The notes beneath the pieces are model-generated. The model was given only the letters and a program-made list of their open reading frames with translations, had not been told where the DNA came from and made no database searches. The position numbers and the translations under genes were made by a program. This document shows positions 20,887-31,480 of a DNA stretch of 64,000 nucleotides, one piece after another. This DNA comes from Nigrospora sphaerica (lineage: Eukaryota; Ascomycota; Sordariomycetes; Amphisphaeriales; Apiosporaceae): assembly GCA_018287875.1 (NCBI GenBank), contig JAGVVL010000001.1, positions 5,270,001 through 5,334,000 on the forward strand, given 5' to 3'. Each line of letters starts with the position of its first letter. Position 1 is the first letter of the stretch.

Positions 20887-23295
20887 TTAAGATTCTTCAA
20901 TCCATATGCGTTGTTTTCCATTCTCTGCTTCCTCAATCGCTTGTCGGATGTCCTGAAGGTTGAGAGTCGCTCTAAATTGCTCAAATCTCGCCCGTGGTAG
21001 ATTCTTCGTTAGTCCGTCGGCTGGCATGTCCTTTGTGGCGAGATAGATCAATTGAAATGAGCCCCTGGAGTATTCTTGGCGGAGCCAGAGGTTGTGTATA
21101 TCAACGTGCCTTAGCTTCGTAGATACCCTCTCCTGATTGCCGATGACAAGGCGTATCGTCTGCTGGTTATCGCAGGAGATGCTAAAAGGCACGTCCAGGA
21201 CGAGTTGGATGTCTCTGAATAGCCTCTGAAGTGCCATGGTCTCCTTGGCTGTCTCGCTGAGCGCCAGAAGCTCTGCCTCCGTGGTGGAAGTGGTAACTGT
21301 CGCTTGTCGGCTGGCCTTCCAGGCTACTGGTCCTCCAAATAGCTGGATGAGGTATCCCTGGGAAGAACGACGCGTCTCCGGATCGTCTGCAAATGAAGCA
21401 TCCGTTGAGATAACTAGCGCTTGTGGGATAGACTGCACTGGTTTCTTCATTCCGTAGCGTATCGACACGTATCGAGTGCTAAACGCGTACCGTATGCACC
21501 AGTCAGCTGCCTCGAGATGCTCTTGACTTGGATTCGTGAGGAAGCGAGATAGCTGTGAGCAGGCGAAGGAAAGGTCCGGCCTGATCATAATAGCGCTGTA
21601 GAGGATGCTCCCAACGCGTTCCTGGTAAGCTTTAACTCGGTGAGCTGGAGCAGTGTCTTGATAAGCTTCCAAGGCTGTGGACGGGAGTGGCGTCGCTGGT
21701 GACTTGTCGTCCTGGAGGTTAAAACGTCTCGCTATCTTCTCAAGATAGCTGTCATGCGAGAGCCAGAGTAATCCCTCGTTTCTCTTACGAGTGACCCTGA
21801 CCCCCAGGTAGTAGCCCACAGATCCTTGGTCTTTTAGCTCATAAATCCCCTTGAGGGCTTCGATTAAGGCGAGTGCCTCCTCTTTAGCTTGTGGGCTATA
21901 ACAGACTAGGAAATCGTCCACATAGAACACAACGAAGATCGTGCGTTTCTCGTTATAGAACAGGCAGGGTTCCTCAGGTGTGCTAACAAGCCCAAGTCTT
22001 CGAAGTGAGCTCGAGAAGTCTCGGAACCATAGTTGAGGTGATTCCTTGAGTCCATAGAGTGCTCTGTTCAGCTTGAGACAGTATCCTGGCCTCTCATAGC
22101 CTGGTGGATGTTCCACGAAGATTGGTTCGGAGTTTTCTGCGAAAAGTGCGTTCAGGAATGCGTTAACAACGTCGAACTGTCTGACTTCCCAGTCGAAGTA
22201 GGCTGCTAGGGCCATGATAATCCTGAAGGACTTCGAGGCTAGCGTGGCAGCGTACGTGCTGGCTAATGAAGTGACAATCTGCTTATCTCCTCGCACGCAG
22301 ATCCTTGCTTTGCAGCGAAGGTGCTTATTGTTCTCATCGAATTTATCGGTGAAAACCCATTTCAAGGGCAGCTTGAAGAGCGAGGGAGCGTCTGAAACCT
22401 CCTCCCAGGCTTTCATAGCCACTGCCTTGTCGATCTCGAGCTTGGTAGCTTGTCTGAACTGATCTCCTCTGGGGTGAGTAGCTAATTCACGCCAGGACTT
22501 GGGTGGAGGTGCGAAGCCCTGCGGTCCGCTTGGTTCGTCTAGCTCCTTAAGTGCTCTTTGAGACCGTGTTGACGCGAATATTCGCGCATAAATGGTTCTC
22601 AGGAGGTCCTCATCTTGGTTTGTGGCCTCCTTAGCGAGACAGGTGCTTAGGAGAGCATCGAGATGATCAGTCTCTTGTTGGGTTATCTCCTTGAGCCCGA
22701 ATAGCAGCGAAAGGAACGACTGCTGATCCGTTTCCTGTTCTCTCTGGAGTCTCGAGCTCCTCCTCGCCGGTTGCGTCGGCTGTGAGGCTCGGGATCTCCT
22801 ACCCCTAGTTGCTCTGCGGCTCTCAGGCGGTCTCTGGTCCGTCTCTTCGTCAAGAGGCCGAACAATAATTTCGTCATGGATCTCTTCTTGTAGATCCGTC
22901 TCTGGAGTCTGACCTTGCAGTCTCTGAGGAGTTATCCTCTGGTCTGGAGACTGACCATGCAGTCTCTGAGGAGCTATGCTCCGGTCTGGTGTCCCAGTTG
23001 AGCTCGTCGGCCTGCGCGCCGAGATGCCTGCTGGTTCTGACACTTCGGGTGAGCCTGAGAGTGGCCGCTCTGCTGCTCGTCCCGTGTTTTCTGACCCTGA
23101 CTCTCCAGCAGTTGCAACTGGCTGGTGATCACTGGATCTATGCCGTGGTTCGCTTGTGAGGTGTTCCGTAGGGTAAAGCATGCTGTTTTCGCCCTCCGGC
23201 TCACTTGACTGGCGACCAGGCGTAAGAAGTCCTGTCTGTGCATCCGACATCCTAGGCCCATGAATTCCTTGGATGTCTTCAGGTGCGCATCTCAC
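20887..23295 (-). CDS. copia reverse transcriptase-RNase H (pol C-terminal part)
   Basis: An 802-codon open frame. It begins with a Ser/Pro/Gln-rich linker, then the copia RT: WVFTDKFDENN, ARICVRGD, FDVVNAFLNALF, ALYGLKESPQLWF, and the catalytic box FYVDDFLVCY. RNase H follows with STDASFADDPETRRSSQGY, TSTTEAELLALSET and the final HVDIHNLWLRQE. It copies element RNA into cDNA and removes the RNA strand. The Met at 23295 is only the first in the frame; in an intact element this would be continuous with integrase, and a frame change separates them near 23300-23440. Confidence 0.9.
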   Translation of the reverse strand: MRCAPEDIQGIHGPRMSDAQTGLLTPGRQSSEPEGENSMLYPTEHLTSEPRHRSSDHQPVATAGESGSENTGRAAERPLSGSPEVSEPAGISARRPTSSTGTPDRSIAPQRLHGQSPDQRITPQRLQGQTPETDLQEEIHDEIIVRPLDEETDQRPPESRRATRGRRSRASQPTQPARRSSRLQREQETDQQSFLSLLFGLKEITQQETDHLDALLSTCLAKEATNQDEDLLRTIYARIFASTRSQRALKELDEPSGPQGFAPPPKSWRELATHPRGDQFRQATKLEIDKAVAMKAWEEVSDAPSLFKLPLKWVFTDKFDENNKHLRCKARICVRGDKQIVTSLASTYAATLASKSFRIIMALAAYFDWEVRQFDVVNAFLNALFAENSEPIFVEHPPGYERPGYCLKLNRALYGLKESPQLWFRDFSSSLRRLGLVSTPEEPCLFYNEKRTIFVVFYVDDFLVCYSPQAKEEALALIEALKGIYELKDQGSVGYYLGVRVTRKRNEGLLWLSHDSYLEKIARRFNLQDDKSPATPLPSTALEAYQDTAPAHRVKAYQERVGSILYSAIMIRPDLSFACSQLSRFLTNPSQEHLEAADWCIRYAFSTRYVSIRYGMKKPVQSIPQALVISTDASFADDPETRRSSQGYLIQLFGGPVAWKASRQATVTTSTTEAELLALSETAKETMALQRLFRDIQLVLDVPFSISCDNQQTIRLVIGNQERVSTKLRHVDIHNLWLRQEYSRGSFQLIYLATKDMPADGLTKNLPRARFEQFRATLNLQDIRQAIEEAENGKQRIWIEES

Positions 23296-24474
23296 CCCGA
23301 GTTCTTGTCGACTGGTCCCTCAGGTGTGTCCGGCACCCCGAGTCCACGAGATGAGCCTCTCGAGTGGAGTCGGGACGTGTTTCAGGACTTATGGCGTCGT
23401 CTAGCTCCTCAAGAGCTTCCCAGAGCGGCATCGACTCGTTTGTAAAGCCTGCTTCGCTCAATGGGATCTCTGAGGGCTGAACTTCCAGATATTCTATCGC
23501 CTCTGGCTCAAGACGTTGCGAGTCTCGGCTAGAATAGAACTGCGTCTCGTCGAAGGTGACGTCTCGCGTCTGAATGACTCTGCCGTGCTTGGGCAACCAG
23601 ATCCTGTAGATGTTCCTAGCGGCGTAACCTACTAGATAACCGATCTGAGCCCTTGGTTGAACTTTGAACGCTCGTCGGTCTAGCCCAGCCGCTCGTCTCT
23701 GGTGTAACGCATACGCTTTACAGCCGAACACGTATATCCCAGACCAGTCTGGCCGCAGGTCTGCGTGGATGTCACGCACCTGAGCTGGGCTGTACCGCTC
23801 CTCATTCTGCAAAAACCAGGAGTCTAGCACCTCATCTGGGCTTCGGAAGCGTTGCGCCTGTGATGGGCACATGTTGATGAGCTTCGTTGCCGCTCTCGTT
23901 GCTTCCGGCCAGAGCGCCTCGGGTAGCTTGGCGTGCTCCTTAGCTTCAGTGCCCTATTGATGACCTCCTGACCTGCTCTTTCTGAGCCCCCATTCGGCTC
24001 ATGGGTGTTCGGAGGGGATATCTCCAGTTCGATTCCTTCCTCCTCTACCCAACGCTCATATTCGGTCATGCCCTGGATTGCTATCACCCCCTTCTCCCCG
24101 TCGTGCTTGAGGATTGCGATGTGAAGGTTGTAGCGCCTGAGGACATGCCTTTCGAAGCTTCGCAGTATTCGAAATAGCTGCGTGTGTGACTTGGTAGGCG
24201 AAGTGAACGACCAAAGCTTTCCGCTGTAATCATCCTTCAGGACTATTAACCAGCGAGACCCATCATACCCACGTGGATAGTCAAATGGGTCCCAGAGCAC
24301 CCTAAAGAATGGTCTTGGGGCTCTTTCTGCTGGAATTCGACTGATAAGTCGTCTGGCGTCCGTAAGTCTGCAAGTCTCACACTCCGTGAGCGTCTCGCCT
24401 TTGAAAGCGACATTCTGTCCTCTCTCAGCGAGTTTTCTGAGCGCATCTCGGCCTAGGTGTCCAGCCCTAGCATG
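23279..24474 (-). pseudogene. copia integrase, frameshifted
   Basis: Two frames. The first follows a TAG stop at about 24475-24473 and has the zinc-binding HARAGHLG...CETC, then the DDE core with WLIVLKDDYSGK and the Glu region NTHEPNGGSERAGQ. Near 23950 the frame shifts into a second piece (23872-23279) starting inside ATKLINMCPSQ and running through VFGCKAYALHQRRA to DVTFDETQFY. It would insert cDNA into the genome if intact. A second shift separates it from RT. Confidence 0.85.
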
Positions 24475-25611
24475 CTAGAGTGCCTCAGAATCCATCCGTA
24501 TCCTTGGTCTTGTTTGTTGAGCTTCACCCGTGGGTGCTTGTCGTATAGCGGGAAACGCTCTCACTGTCCCAGCCGGTGCGGAGATGACTTGAGAGGCGAA
24601 AGAGAAGTAGGAGTAAAGAGGCTTGTATTCGAAGAACGTAAGGTTGCCTACTCTTTCCAACTTTCGCACCAGGACGCCTTCTCCGTGCTCACCATAGCGT
24701 AGAGAGCACTCTCTGCCATGGTACCAGATCCCTGCTTTCAGGAGTTTCGCCTCTGAGATGATGTTGGTGTGGAATCCTTCGACTAGTTGCACGTCATGTA
24801 GCACCAGGTCTACCTTGCCACCCTTGGGACTATTCAGTAAGCCCCTTAGGATCCTTGTGCCTGATCCCTTGATGGAAAAGGCCGACGAACCTGCCTCCAC
24901 AACTGATCCAGGACGCGCAGGAGTGTAGCTTCCCTCCTCAAGTAGCTCCATAGAGTTGACAATGTGCGAGGAACCGCAACTGTCAACGACAGTCGACTGT
25001 GAGAGGTTGTGCGGGCCGATTTGAGCGGTAACAGCCAGGTTAATGTTGGCAGGCATGGGAAAGGTCTCAGGGACGATAGTAACCGCGACGAACGGTTCAG
25101 AGGTGGTCTGTCCTGCTTCCTCACCCGGCTTCTTCCCCTCGATGAGCTTGCGGAGTGTGCCCCAGTGATTGGACATGGCTCTTTCTCGTATTTCCTTTGC
25201 CTTAGCGTTGGTGAGGCCTCGGAACTTGACTCCGTTAGGTAGGAGGTCCGCAGAGCCATTCAGGGCAAACTGGAGACGTCTGCACACCCTGGGTTCCCAT
25301 TGGTGCTTCTCTCCGCGAGGCAGGCAGGGACAGGCGTGTAAAGTGCCATTCTTCCGCTTTCTCGCCTGTGAGGTGGTCTGATGGGCTTCTCCTTGATCTC
25401 CTAACGTGGCGAATGACTTGTGACGTCTGTCTAGCGTGCTAGAAGAAGTCACCTGCTCAAGAAAGATGGAGCTCAGCTGAGTTAGCGTGAGTAGTTCCTT
25501 TCCCGTCACTTCGGCTTTGAGGATATCGTCCAATTGAATCTGAGCCCATTGTGGAGCCATGCGCTCACGAACTGCCTTTAGAAACGCCTTTATTGAAAGT
25601 GCGCCTTGCAC
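24475..25611 (-). pseudogene. copia gag C-terminus and protease
   Basis: A 378-codon frame. The first half is gag-like, without a clear CCHC knuckle in the usual place. The second half has the aspartic protease site VVDSCGSSHIV, where copia enzymes normally show DSGAS, and the flap-like ISEAKLLKAGIWY seen before integrase. It ends in TAG just before the HARAGH zinc motif; the usual Trp codon at that place differs from TAG by one G-to-A change. Confidence 0.8.
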
Positions 25612-26262
25612 TTCAGGGATCCCATGGGCATCGGCGAGAGCGTGAATAGCGGTGAACTCGGCGTGCCAGGCTTCTGGAGAGATTCCCCTTTTGACGCGCT
25701 TGTCAGGACTCGCTGGTAGCGTTCTTGTATTGCGGAGAGGACAGAGGAGTCCGCCGGCTGATACTGCTTCCTTAGTTCCTTAAGAAGCTTCTGGAGCGTG
25801 TTGGTCTTGCTTCGCTCGACAGTCGTGGTCGTTCCACTCTCAATAGCAGCGGTGGCATCGGTAGCCATTCTGACAAGCTCGAGTTTCTTCTCCTGGGCTT
25901 CGATGCGTCCGTAAGCTGCCGTGAGATACTCCTTTTGACCGTCTGCTTGACCCATTCGGTCAGAAACAGATAATGGTTGTTGAGAGTGTTCCAAGTGCTT
26001 GTGTCGGCGGCAAAGGTTCGCAGTTCTCGTTGAAAGCGCCTCTCTGCTGCGTCCAGTGCAGTCGGAGAGTCTGAATTCGCTCCTTGAGGCTCCTGGTAGA
26101 CTGGCCTTTCTGGGGAGTGTTGATGTAGCTGTTAGGCTCCGCGTCTGGGTTGATGTAATCCCAGATACGTCGATCTTCAGCTCCTCTCCGAAGCGAGTTG
26201 TACCAATCAGGCCAGTCGTACTTGCTGACGAGCAGGACCTTCGTGAGCGTTTGGTCGGACAT
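25590..26262 (-). pseudogene. copia gag N-terminus, frameshifted
   Basis: The start is at 26262 (MSDQTLTKVLLVSKYDWPDW...). The frame reads to about 25985, shifts into the frame running 25994-25590 (QADGQKEYLTAAYGRIEAQEK), and near 25700 shifts again into the frame of the protease piece. Gag forms the particle around element RNA. The Trp/Tyr-rich start and Gln/Leu coiled stretch fit copia gag; no database check was possible. Confidence 0.7.
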
Positions 26263-26401
26263 GTTGAACAGGGTTCGCAGTGAGGCTGGTCTCAGCTGCG
26301 AGTAAATGGATGGATGGATGGAAATGGGGTTTGAAGAGAGTCCTCACGATCCTGAGACTTGTGCAGCGTTTTAAGTGCGTTGAGAGACGCAAGTAAAGTC
26401 C

Positions 26402-26412
26402 GGGCTCATAAC
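26402..26412 (-). other. primer-binding site, initiator tRNA-Met anticodon arm
   Basis: The plus strand reads GGGCTCATAAC, identical to the anticodon stem-loop core of eukaryotic initiator tRNA-Met, so the minus-strand RNA can pair with it. It begins directly at the inner end of the 5' LTR. Priming by a half-tRNA cut in the anticodon loop is known for Drosophila copia; use here is inferred from the match. Confidence 0.75.
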
Positions 26413-26602
26413 TGTCGCACTTCAGGGGACGTGAGGAACGAGATTCTAGTTGTTCTATTAGGAAAAACAAAGGAAAACTATCTGAGGATCCAGACGTAGA
26501 TATAGTAGTTCCGTAGCCTGCCTGACAGGCTAGGCTCTTGAGCTTACATAAAGTCACGTGACCTGGTAGGCTTGTTAGTGACAATAGGCTCGTCTCGCGA
26601 CA
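26413..26602 (-). repeat. 5' LTR of the copia element
   Basis: 190 bp, TG...CA ends, one mismatch to the 3' LTR. It carries the element's promoter and RNA ends. The GTCACGTGAC palindrome recurs at 26553-26562. Confidence 0.95.
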
Positions 26603-26607
26603 GCTCG

Positions 26608-27114
26608 TAAATAGAGCCCTTTAGTGTCTGCATCGCTATATCAAAGACGGACGATGGGGCAAACTACGATCTTTGCTGAGCCTCCAAGTACCTCTTTACT
26701 TCCGTTTGAGGGGTTTATGCACGCCTGTTTCCTATGTGAAAGCATCGAAACACTCTTAAAGGTAGTCACTGCTGCTGCTGCACCAGAACCTTCAGAACCC
26801 CGGCCCTCGGCCCCTCGCCTCCCGTCCTCACTTCTCAGGTCCGTATCAACTCTACACTCTCCTGGTCTGCTGCTCCAGGACCTGAGCTTCACGCTGGGGC
26901 TGGTGGCGTGATCTTCACTGTCCAGTGATAAACAGTGGCAGAAATAGAATAAAACTATATAACGAAATAAAATCGACCCCAATTTCTCCGCCAATTTGGG
27001 TTAATATGGGTATCGTTCCACACAGCCATCCATCTTCTCAGACCCCGTCCTTTCTCCCGCATGGAGACCCCCCTCTGTCCCCCCACCTCCTTTTGGGGGG
27101 GGAAATTCTTTTTC
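26608..27114. other. intergenic
   Basis: About 500 bp between the copia target duplication and the peroxygenase stop codon. It is AT-rich in part and has no gene. Confidence 0.6.
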
Positions 27115-28817
27115 TTAAAAACCGCCCTTGGAGCCGGGAAACTGCTTGAACAGGGCGGAGTCGTAGCGGGCGAGCTGGGGGCAGCCGAGGGAGGCGAGGA
27201 CCTGGGCGAGGGGCCCGTCGAGGAGTGCGAGGGCGCGGGCGAGGTTGCCGACGACTCCGCGCAGGAGGTCGGGGGCCGCCGTGCTGACGGCCTGGAAGGC
27301 GAGGCAGAGGGCGTTGTTGCCCTCGAGCAGGTGCGCCGCGTTGAGCACGCCGCCCGTCAGGTCGCTCACGTCAACGCCCGTGAACGTGTCGACGCGCCCC
27401 GCGTTGCCCCCCAGAACCAGCAGGTTCGGCAGGTGCCGCAGCGCGTCCACCGCCCCCGCCGTGAAGGCCGGGATGCCGTACTCGTCCCCGATGGCCCGTC
27501 GGTACCACTGTGCGCCGGCAGGGCGCGTGTTAGCGCGTGCGTCCGGAAGGCCGCGCGCCCCGGTCGGGCTGGGCACGGCGCGGGGAGGTGAAAAGAAAAG
27601 GGGGAGGGGAGACGGAGGCTCACGTTCTCGGGGATGCGCTCGTGGCCCGGGATGTGCTTGAAGCTGCCCGACTCGCCCACGACGGACTCGAACGACTTGA
27701 GTGTCTCGCCGTCGAGGTAGCCCTTGGGGTGCTCCTCGGAGCAGTTACCGAAGAAATGGTACGTGAAGAGGTAAGTGGCAGTTTGGATGGCGAGAGCGCC
27801 AAAGGGACCGTTGAAGAAATAGGGGTTCGTGTGGATCGAGTTCTCGAACCGCTTGCCGCGGAAGGGATGCATCACGGTGAGGTCGTAGCCGTTGGGGCCT
27901 TGGGGCATGTCCCACAGCTGCTGGAACTGGTCGATGTTGACGTTTACGGCATCACCGCTGCCGAGAAAACGTCCCATGGGTTAGCCGGGCTTGCGCGGTT
28001 CCGGTTTGGGGGGGGAAGGGCGAGGGGCCGGGACTCACGTCTTATACAGGTCGCCCCGGGTGGGCGAGACGTCGGCCTCGAACCGGTTGTGCGAGTTGTC
28101 GAGGCCCTGGGGCTCGCCGATGAGGCCGAGGCCGCTGCCGAGCCCTTGCACGATACCGCCGATGAGCCCCTTGGCCCCGGGCTTGGCGCCGATCGAGACC
28201 GACACCAGGTCGCCCGCCATGACGGCCGAGTACACGGTGAGGAAGGTGGCCAGGTCGACGCCCATGCCAAAGACTGTGACGACGTTAGCCCCCTCCCGAA
28301 AGCCCCCCAAGGGCGCCCATCCGCGACGGGAGGGTGCCACATACCCCTTACGGAGCCGTCGATGATCTCGCTGACCGATGCCACGCCGTCTCGTGAGATG
28401 TAGCCATGGTTGGCAAGGGTGTTCAGCCCGGGACAGCTTCCCCGCGTGGCCCCCTTTCCGGGCGGCCTCTAGAGAGAGTTGGGGTCAGCTTCACGTTTGG
28501 TCCGCAGCGGTCCCACCTTTCGCCCCCTCAGAGCTTGTGTGGTGTCTTCCCCCGTGTTTCAAGATTTTTATACTGACGAATTCATGCTTGCCGGTGGTGT
28601 CGACGCGCTGGGCGTTGGCATTAAAGGCCGGGGGGACGATGTCCAAGCCGATCTGGCGCTTCTCTTTGTGGTTGGCCGAGATCCGGCTAGCGAGCTCGGC
28701 AATCTTGGCGAGCTCCTCGAGGCCCAGGTCCCGCCCCTTGAGGAGTTCGGTGGGGAAGGCAAGGGCCGGGGCGACGGCGCCGAGGATGGCGAGGCCGGTG
28801 AGCGACGGAACCTTCAT
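27115..28817 (-). CDS. secreted heme-thiolate peroxygenase / chloroperoxidase family
   Basis: Five exons: 28817-28578, 28468-28345, 28273-28039, 27957-27624, 27507-27115, giving 441 aa. The signal peptide is residues 1-20 (MKVPSLTGLAILGAVAPALA). The proximal heme ligand is Cys92 in GSCPGLNTLANHGYISRDG, matching the family's PCP...NHGY block. The distal block reads FEADVSPTRGDLY (Glu187, Asp189, Arg194), matching the usual EGD...R block. Such enzymes use hydrogen peroxide to halogenate or insert oxygen into organic substrates outside the cell. Oddities: SCP rather than PCP, EAD rather than EGD, and a long Leu/Ala/Gly-rich C-terminal third. The donor of intron 2 was placed at GTATGT (28344) because it alone keeps phase. 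Confidence 0.9.
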
Positions 28818-30080
28818 GGCGCGCGCGTAGAACACAACGGTTGGGAATCGTATTGCCTCGGGTGAGAAAAAGAAATCCCTGGGAAGGGCCGCGGGGGAGG
28901 GATAGGAGGAAGGCGAAAGCTAAAGTGGCCAGTTTAAAGGGGTTGTGCACCGTGGGGACAAAAGAAAGTCGTTGCGCTATCAGGCGGGCCAAACCTGCCG
29001 GAACATATTTTCCAGGCCGAGTTACCGGCCATGTCATTTCAGCCGCTACCCGGCGGACCGGGCCCCGCCTCTGAATATACTAAAAAGGAGCGGTTGGCAG
29101 TCCAGCGGGCGCCACGCCGACGTCAGGGGAGACGAGCCGGCTTCACTACACCTGCCCGTATGGGCTTGAGATCGGGTACCAAGACGGAGGGGGCGCCGCC
29201 TCTCTCAGTCGGACGTCTTGTATGGACCTTCCCATCCGCAAGTGGCAGGAGCAGCGTCTGCAGCCCCGTAGGGACAAGGGGATGATGATCGGCACGGACG
29301 GCGGCACGACGGCACGACTAGACTAGTTTTTTGGAAGTCGCGTGCATCCCCCTGGTTGACTAGTTGGCTGTGACTAGTTCCAGTCTATAGGTGGATTGCC
29401 GCACTGACACTTCCGAATTGTGACTCTTCTCATTGGTCCGCTTCAAGACTTGGCCCCGCATACTTGACTAGCCCGTGCATAATGTTCCTCGCTAGACGAA
29501 TAGGGCGAAGCACCTAAGAGTTGATAGTCGGCATGGGGGTTTGCCTGATTCAACAGACCATTTCGAGCTTGCCCTCGGCCCCCCGGCCGGCCGGCTATTG
29601 TCTGTAGATCCCCCTTCCCATCTACCACACCGGCTCGGCAGATCTGGCCTGAGTCAGATCTTCGTAAGAGGCACCGGGCCATAGCGTCGCCGACAAGCAT
29701 TCTTCTCTGGGCCTAGACCCCCAACCCCAATGACGGCTCCACTCCGGCCTCGTTCGGGCCATTGGCACATGGGCATAATCCTGCATATTTCCTACCGGGC
29801 GCGCATGCTTCCGACCGACGCCAGGAGGCCCGTAGCGCCGCCGCCTGGCTTCCTGCAGCCTAACGTTGGTCAGCCAGCCTCGTAACGCCACACGGTAATA
29901 CTCCCTTGCGGGAGGTGCGGAAGCCTCATAATCATTACCCGTGACGACGGGAGCTCGAGCCCCTCGAATATGGGGCAAACGGAACAAGCCAGGATCGTTG
30001 ATGGGCGCATACTTAAGTATGTATATATCGAACTATGTGCTGAGAAAGGAAACAGTTTGTAATACGCATGCCGAGCCATT
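28818..30080. other. intergenic
   Basis: 1.26 kb between the peroxygenase start and the end of the rhodopsin-domain gene. There are repeated CTAGT words near 29320-29390. No gene recognised. Confidence 0.55.
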
Positions 30081-31480
30081 TCACGTTGCTAGGCACACCG
30101 GCGACGGCGTTTGAAGACCCGCGTCATGCTGCGCCTGGTCTTCGTTGTCCCGGAGGATACTCCTCCCACTCTCGTCGTCGAGGTCGTCGAGCTCCGAGTA
30201 CGCCCGGGACCGGGGTTTTGACGAGGTGGCTTTGGAGGAGAGGTTGGACAGATGAATGCTTTGCCTCGCCCCCTTGCTCTGATCGTCCGTCCGCTGCTCT
30301 GACCGCTTGCTCCGCCCGGTAGACCCCTGCTGGACGTAGGTGACGGCCGAGACGATCTTCTCTTTGAGGAACTTGCGGAGTACTGGAATGGACGCCGCAA
30401 TGATGGTCGCGGCACTTTCCGTCGCCGACCAGATGACTGTGTCTACCGCATCGTCTATCGCGCGTGTCAGCCTCCCGCACGTGGCCCTGTGGGCAGCCGA
30501 GGGTTACTTACAGGACAAATCCATGTTGGCGAGCTGCTGGATGTACAGGCTCCGGATGATAGCCGTAGCACCCGCTCTGAGATTTTAGGTTAGCCGAGCG
30601 GTGCGAACGAAGGGCACCAAACTACTCACAGCAGACCAAGGCTCATAGCAAGCATAACGCCTATCTTTTCGGGCGTGCGCATTTGCAGGTTCCAGAGAAT
30701 CTTCCAGGGCAGTAGAGCCAGCGAAAAGTCCATCAAGGCCGCCCATACTGGAATGGTTATCAGCAAAGGGGGCCAAGTGGAGAGGCGTGAACAGCTTGGG
30801 GCTTACTGGCTTGGAAGATACCAAATTGCACCGCAGGTCGCTTGTCAACGCACTCGCCGGGGTAGAAATCGATGAAGGTTTTGACCAGCGGTTTACACTG
30901 TGTCCACGGCACAACGGCGACGGGCACAGCAAAGGCGACCAGGGTGAAAATGGCGAAGTAAATATAGTACCGGGCCCAGCCCTTCGTCAAGGGGATGAGG
31001 GTAATGGCAAACGAGATTTTGCTTGCGTTAATGGCCACGATGCTGATGGTCAAACCCACGGCGCCCACGACGGTGATCTGGTCGAGGTACGTGATGTCGA
31101 CTGGTTGGCACCGATTTTTCAGCTTCCAATGTGAGTTGACGAGGGGGGACCGGCACGGCTTACTGTCCAACGAGTGTTTGCCGAAGCCCATGTTAATGGC
31201 TATCTGATTTAGGATGCCTTGGACAAGGAGGGCAAGCTGCTCGAACAAAACCAGTCAGTCGTCGGCCTCGCCCACGGTCGGGCAGGGTGAAAGGACGTAC
31301 CCATCCCAGAAGCAGGAATGCATCGTCCCACCATAATCTCGCATGGCGGACACGGACATGCATCCGCAGGCCTACGAAGAGAGTACTGAAAGCCCAGAGC
31401 CCCCAGACACACGCCGACATCAACGGGCCGTGGTTCTCTTCTGGGTTGCTCTTCCAGTTGTCCAACGCCGTCCCGGACAT
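30081..31480 (-). CDS. fungal rhodopsin-domain (SAT4-like) seven-helix membrane protein
   Basis: Six exons: 31480-31301, 31236-31164, 31100-30807, 30747-30630, 30576-30512, 30454-30081, giving 367 aa. Seven hydrophobic helices; the family signature is the WWDD motif after helix 2 (RLWWDDAFLLLGW), then a GFGKHSLD loop, helix 4 to 5 (NASKISFAITLIPLTKGW), and WAALMDFSLALLPWKILWNLQM. The C-terminal about 90 residues are hydrophilic, Ser/Arg/Asp-rich and cytosolic by analogy. There is no CFEM domain. Members are plasma-membrane proteins of largely unknown function, some near secondary-metabolism genes. The start at MSGTALDNW is chosen because upstream residues are not family-like. Confidence 0.85.

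Larger units (their letters stand above)
19137..26602 (-). mobile_element. full-length Ty1/copia LTR retrotransposon with an antisense gene
   Basis: A 7466-bp element read on the minus strand: 5' LTR 26602-26413, primer site 26412-26402, gag 26262-25590, protease region 25611-24475, integrase 24474 to about 23279, reverse transcriptase-RNase H 23295-20887, an antisense gene 19910-20687, polypurine tract 19335-19327 and 3' LTR 19326-19137. The order IN before RT defines copia type. The target duplication is GCTCG (19132-19136 and 26603-26607). The LTRs differ at one base in 190, so insertion is recent, yet gag-pol carries one stop and about four frame changes, so this copy is probably not autonomous unless some are sequence errors. 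Confidence 0.95.

Noticed and set aside
27537..28403. 288-codon open frame on the plus strand
   Set aside because: Runs across introns of the peroxygenase gene on the other strand; low-complexity Gly/Arg/Val composition.
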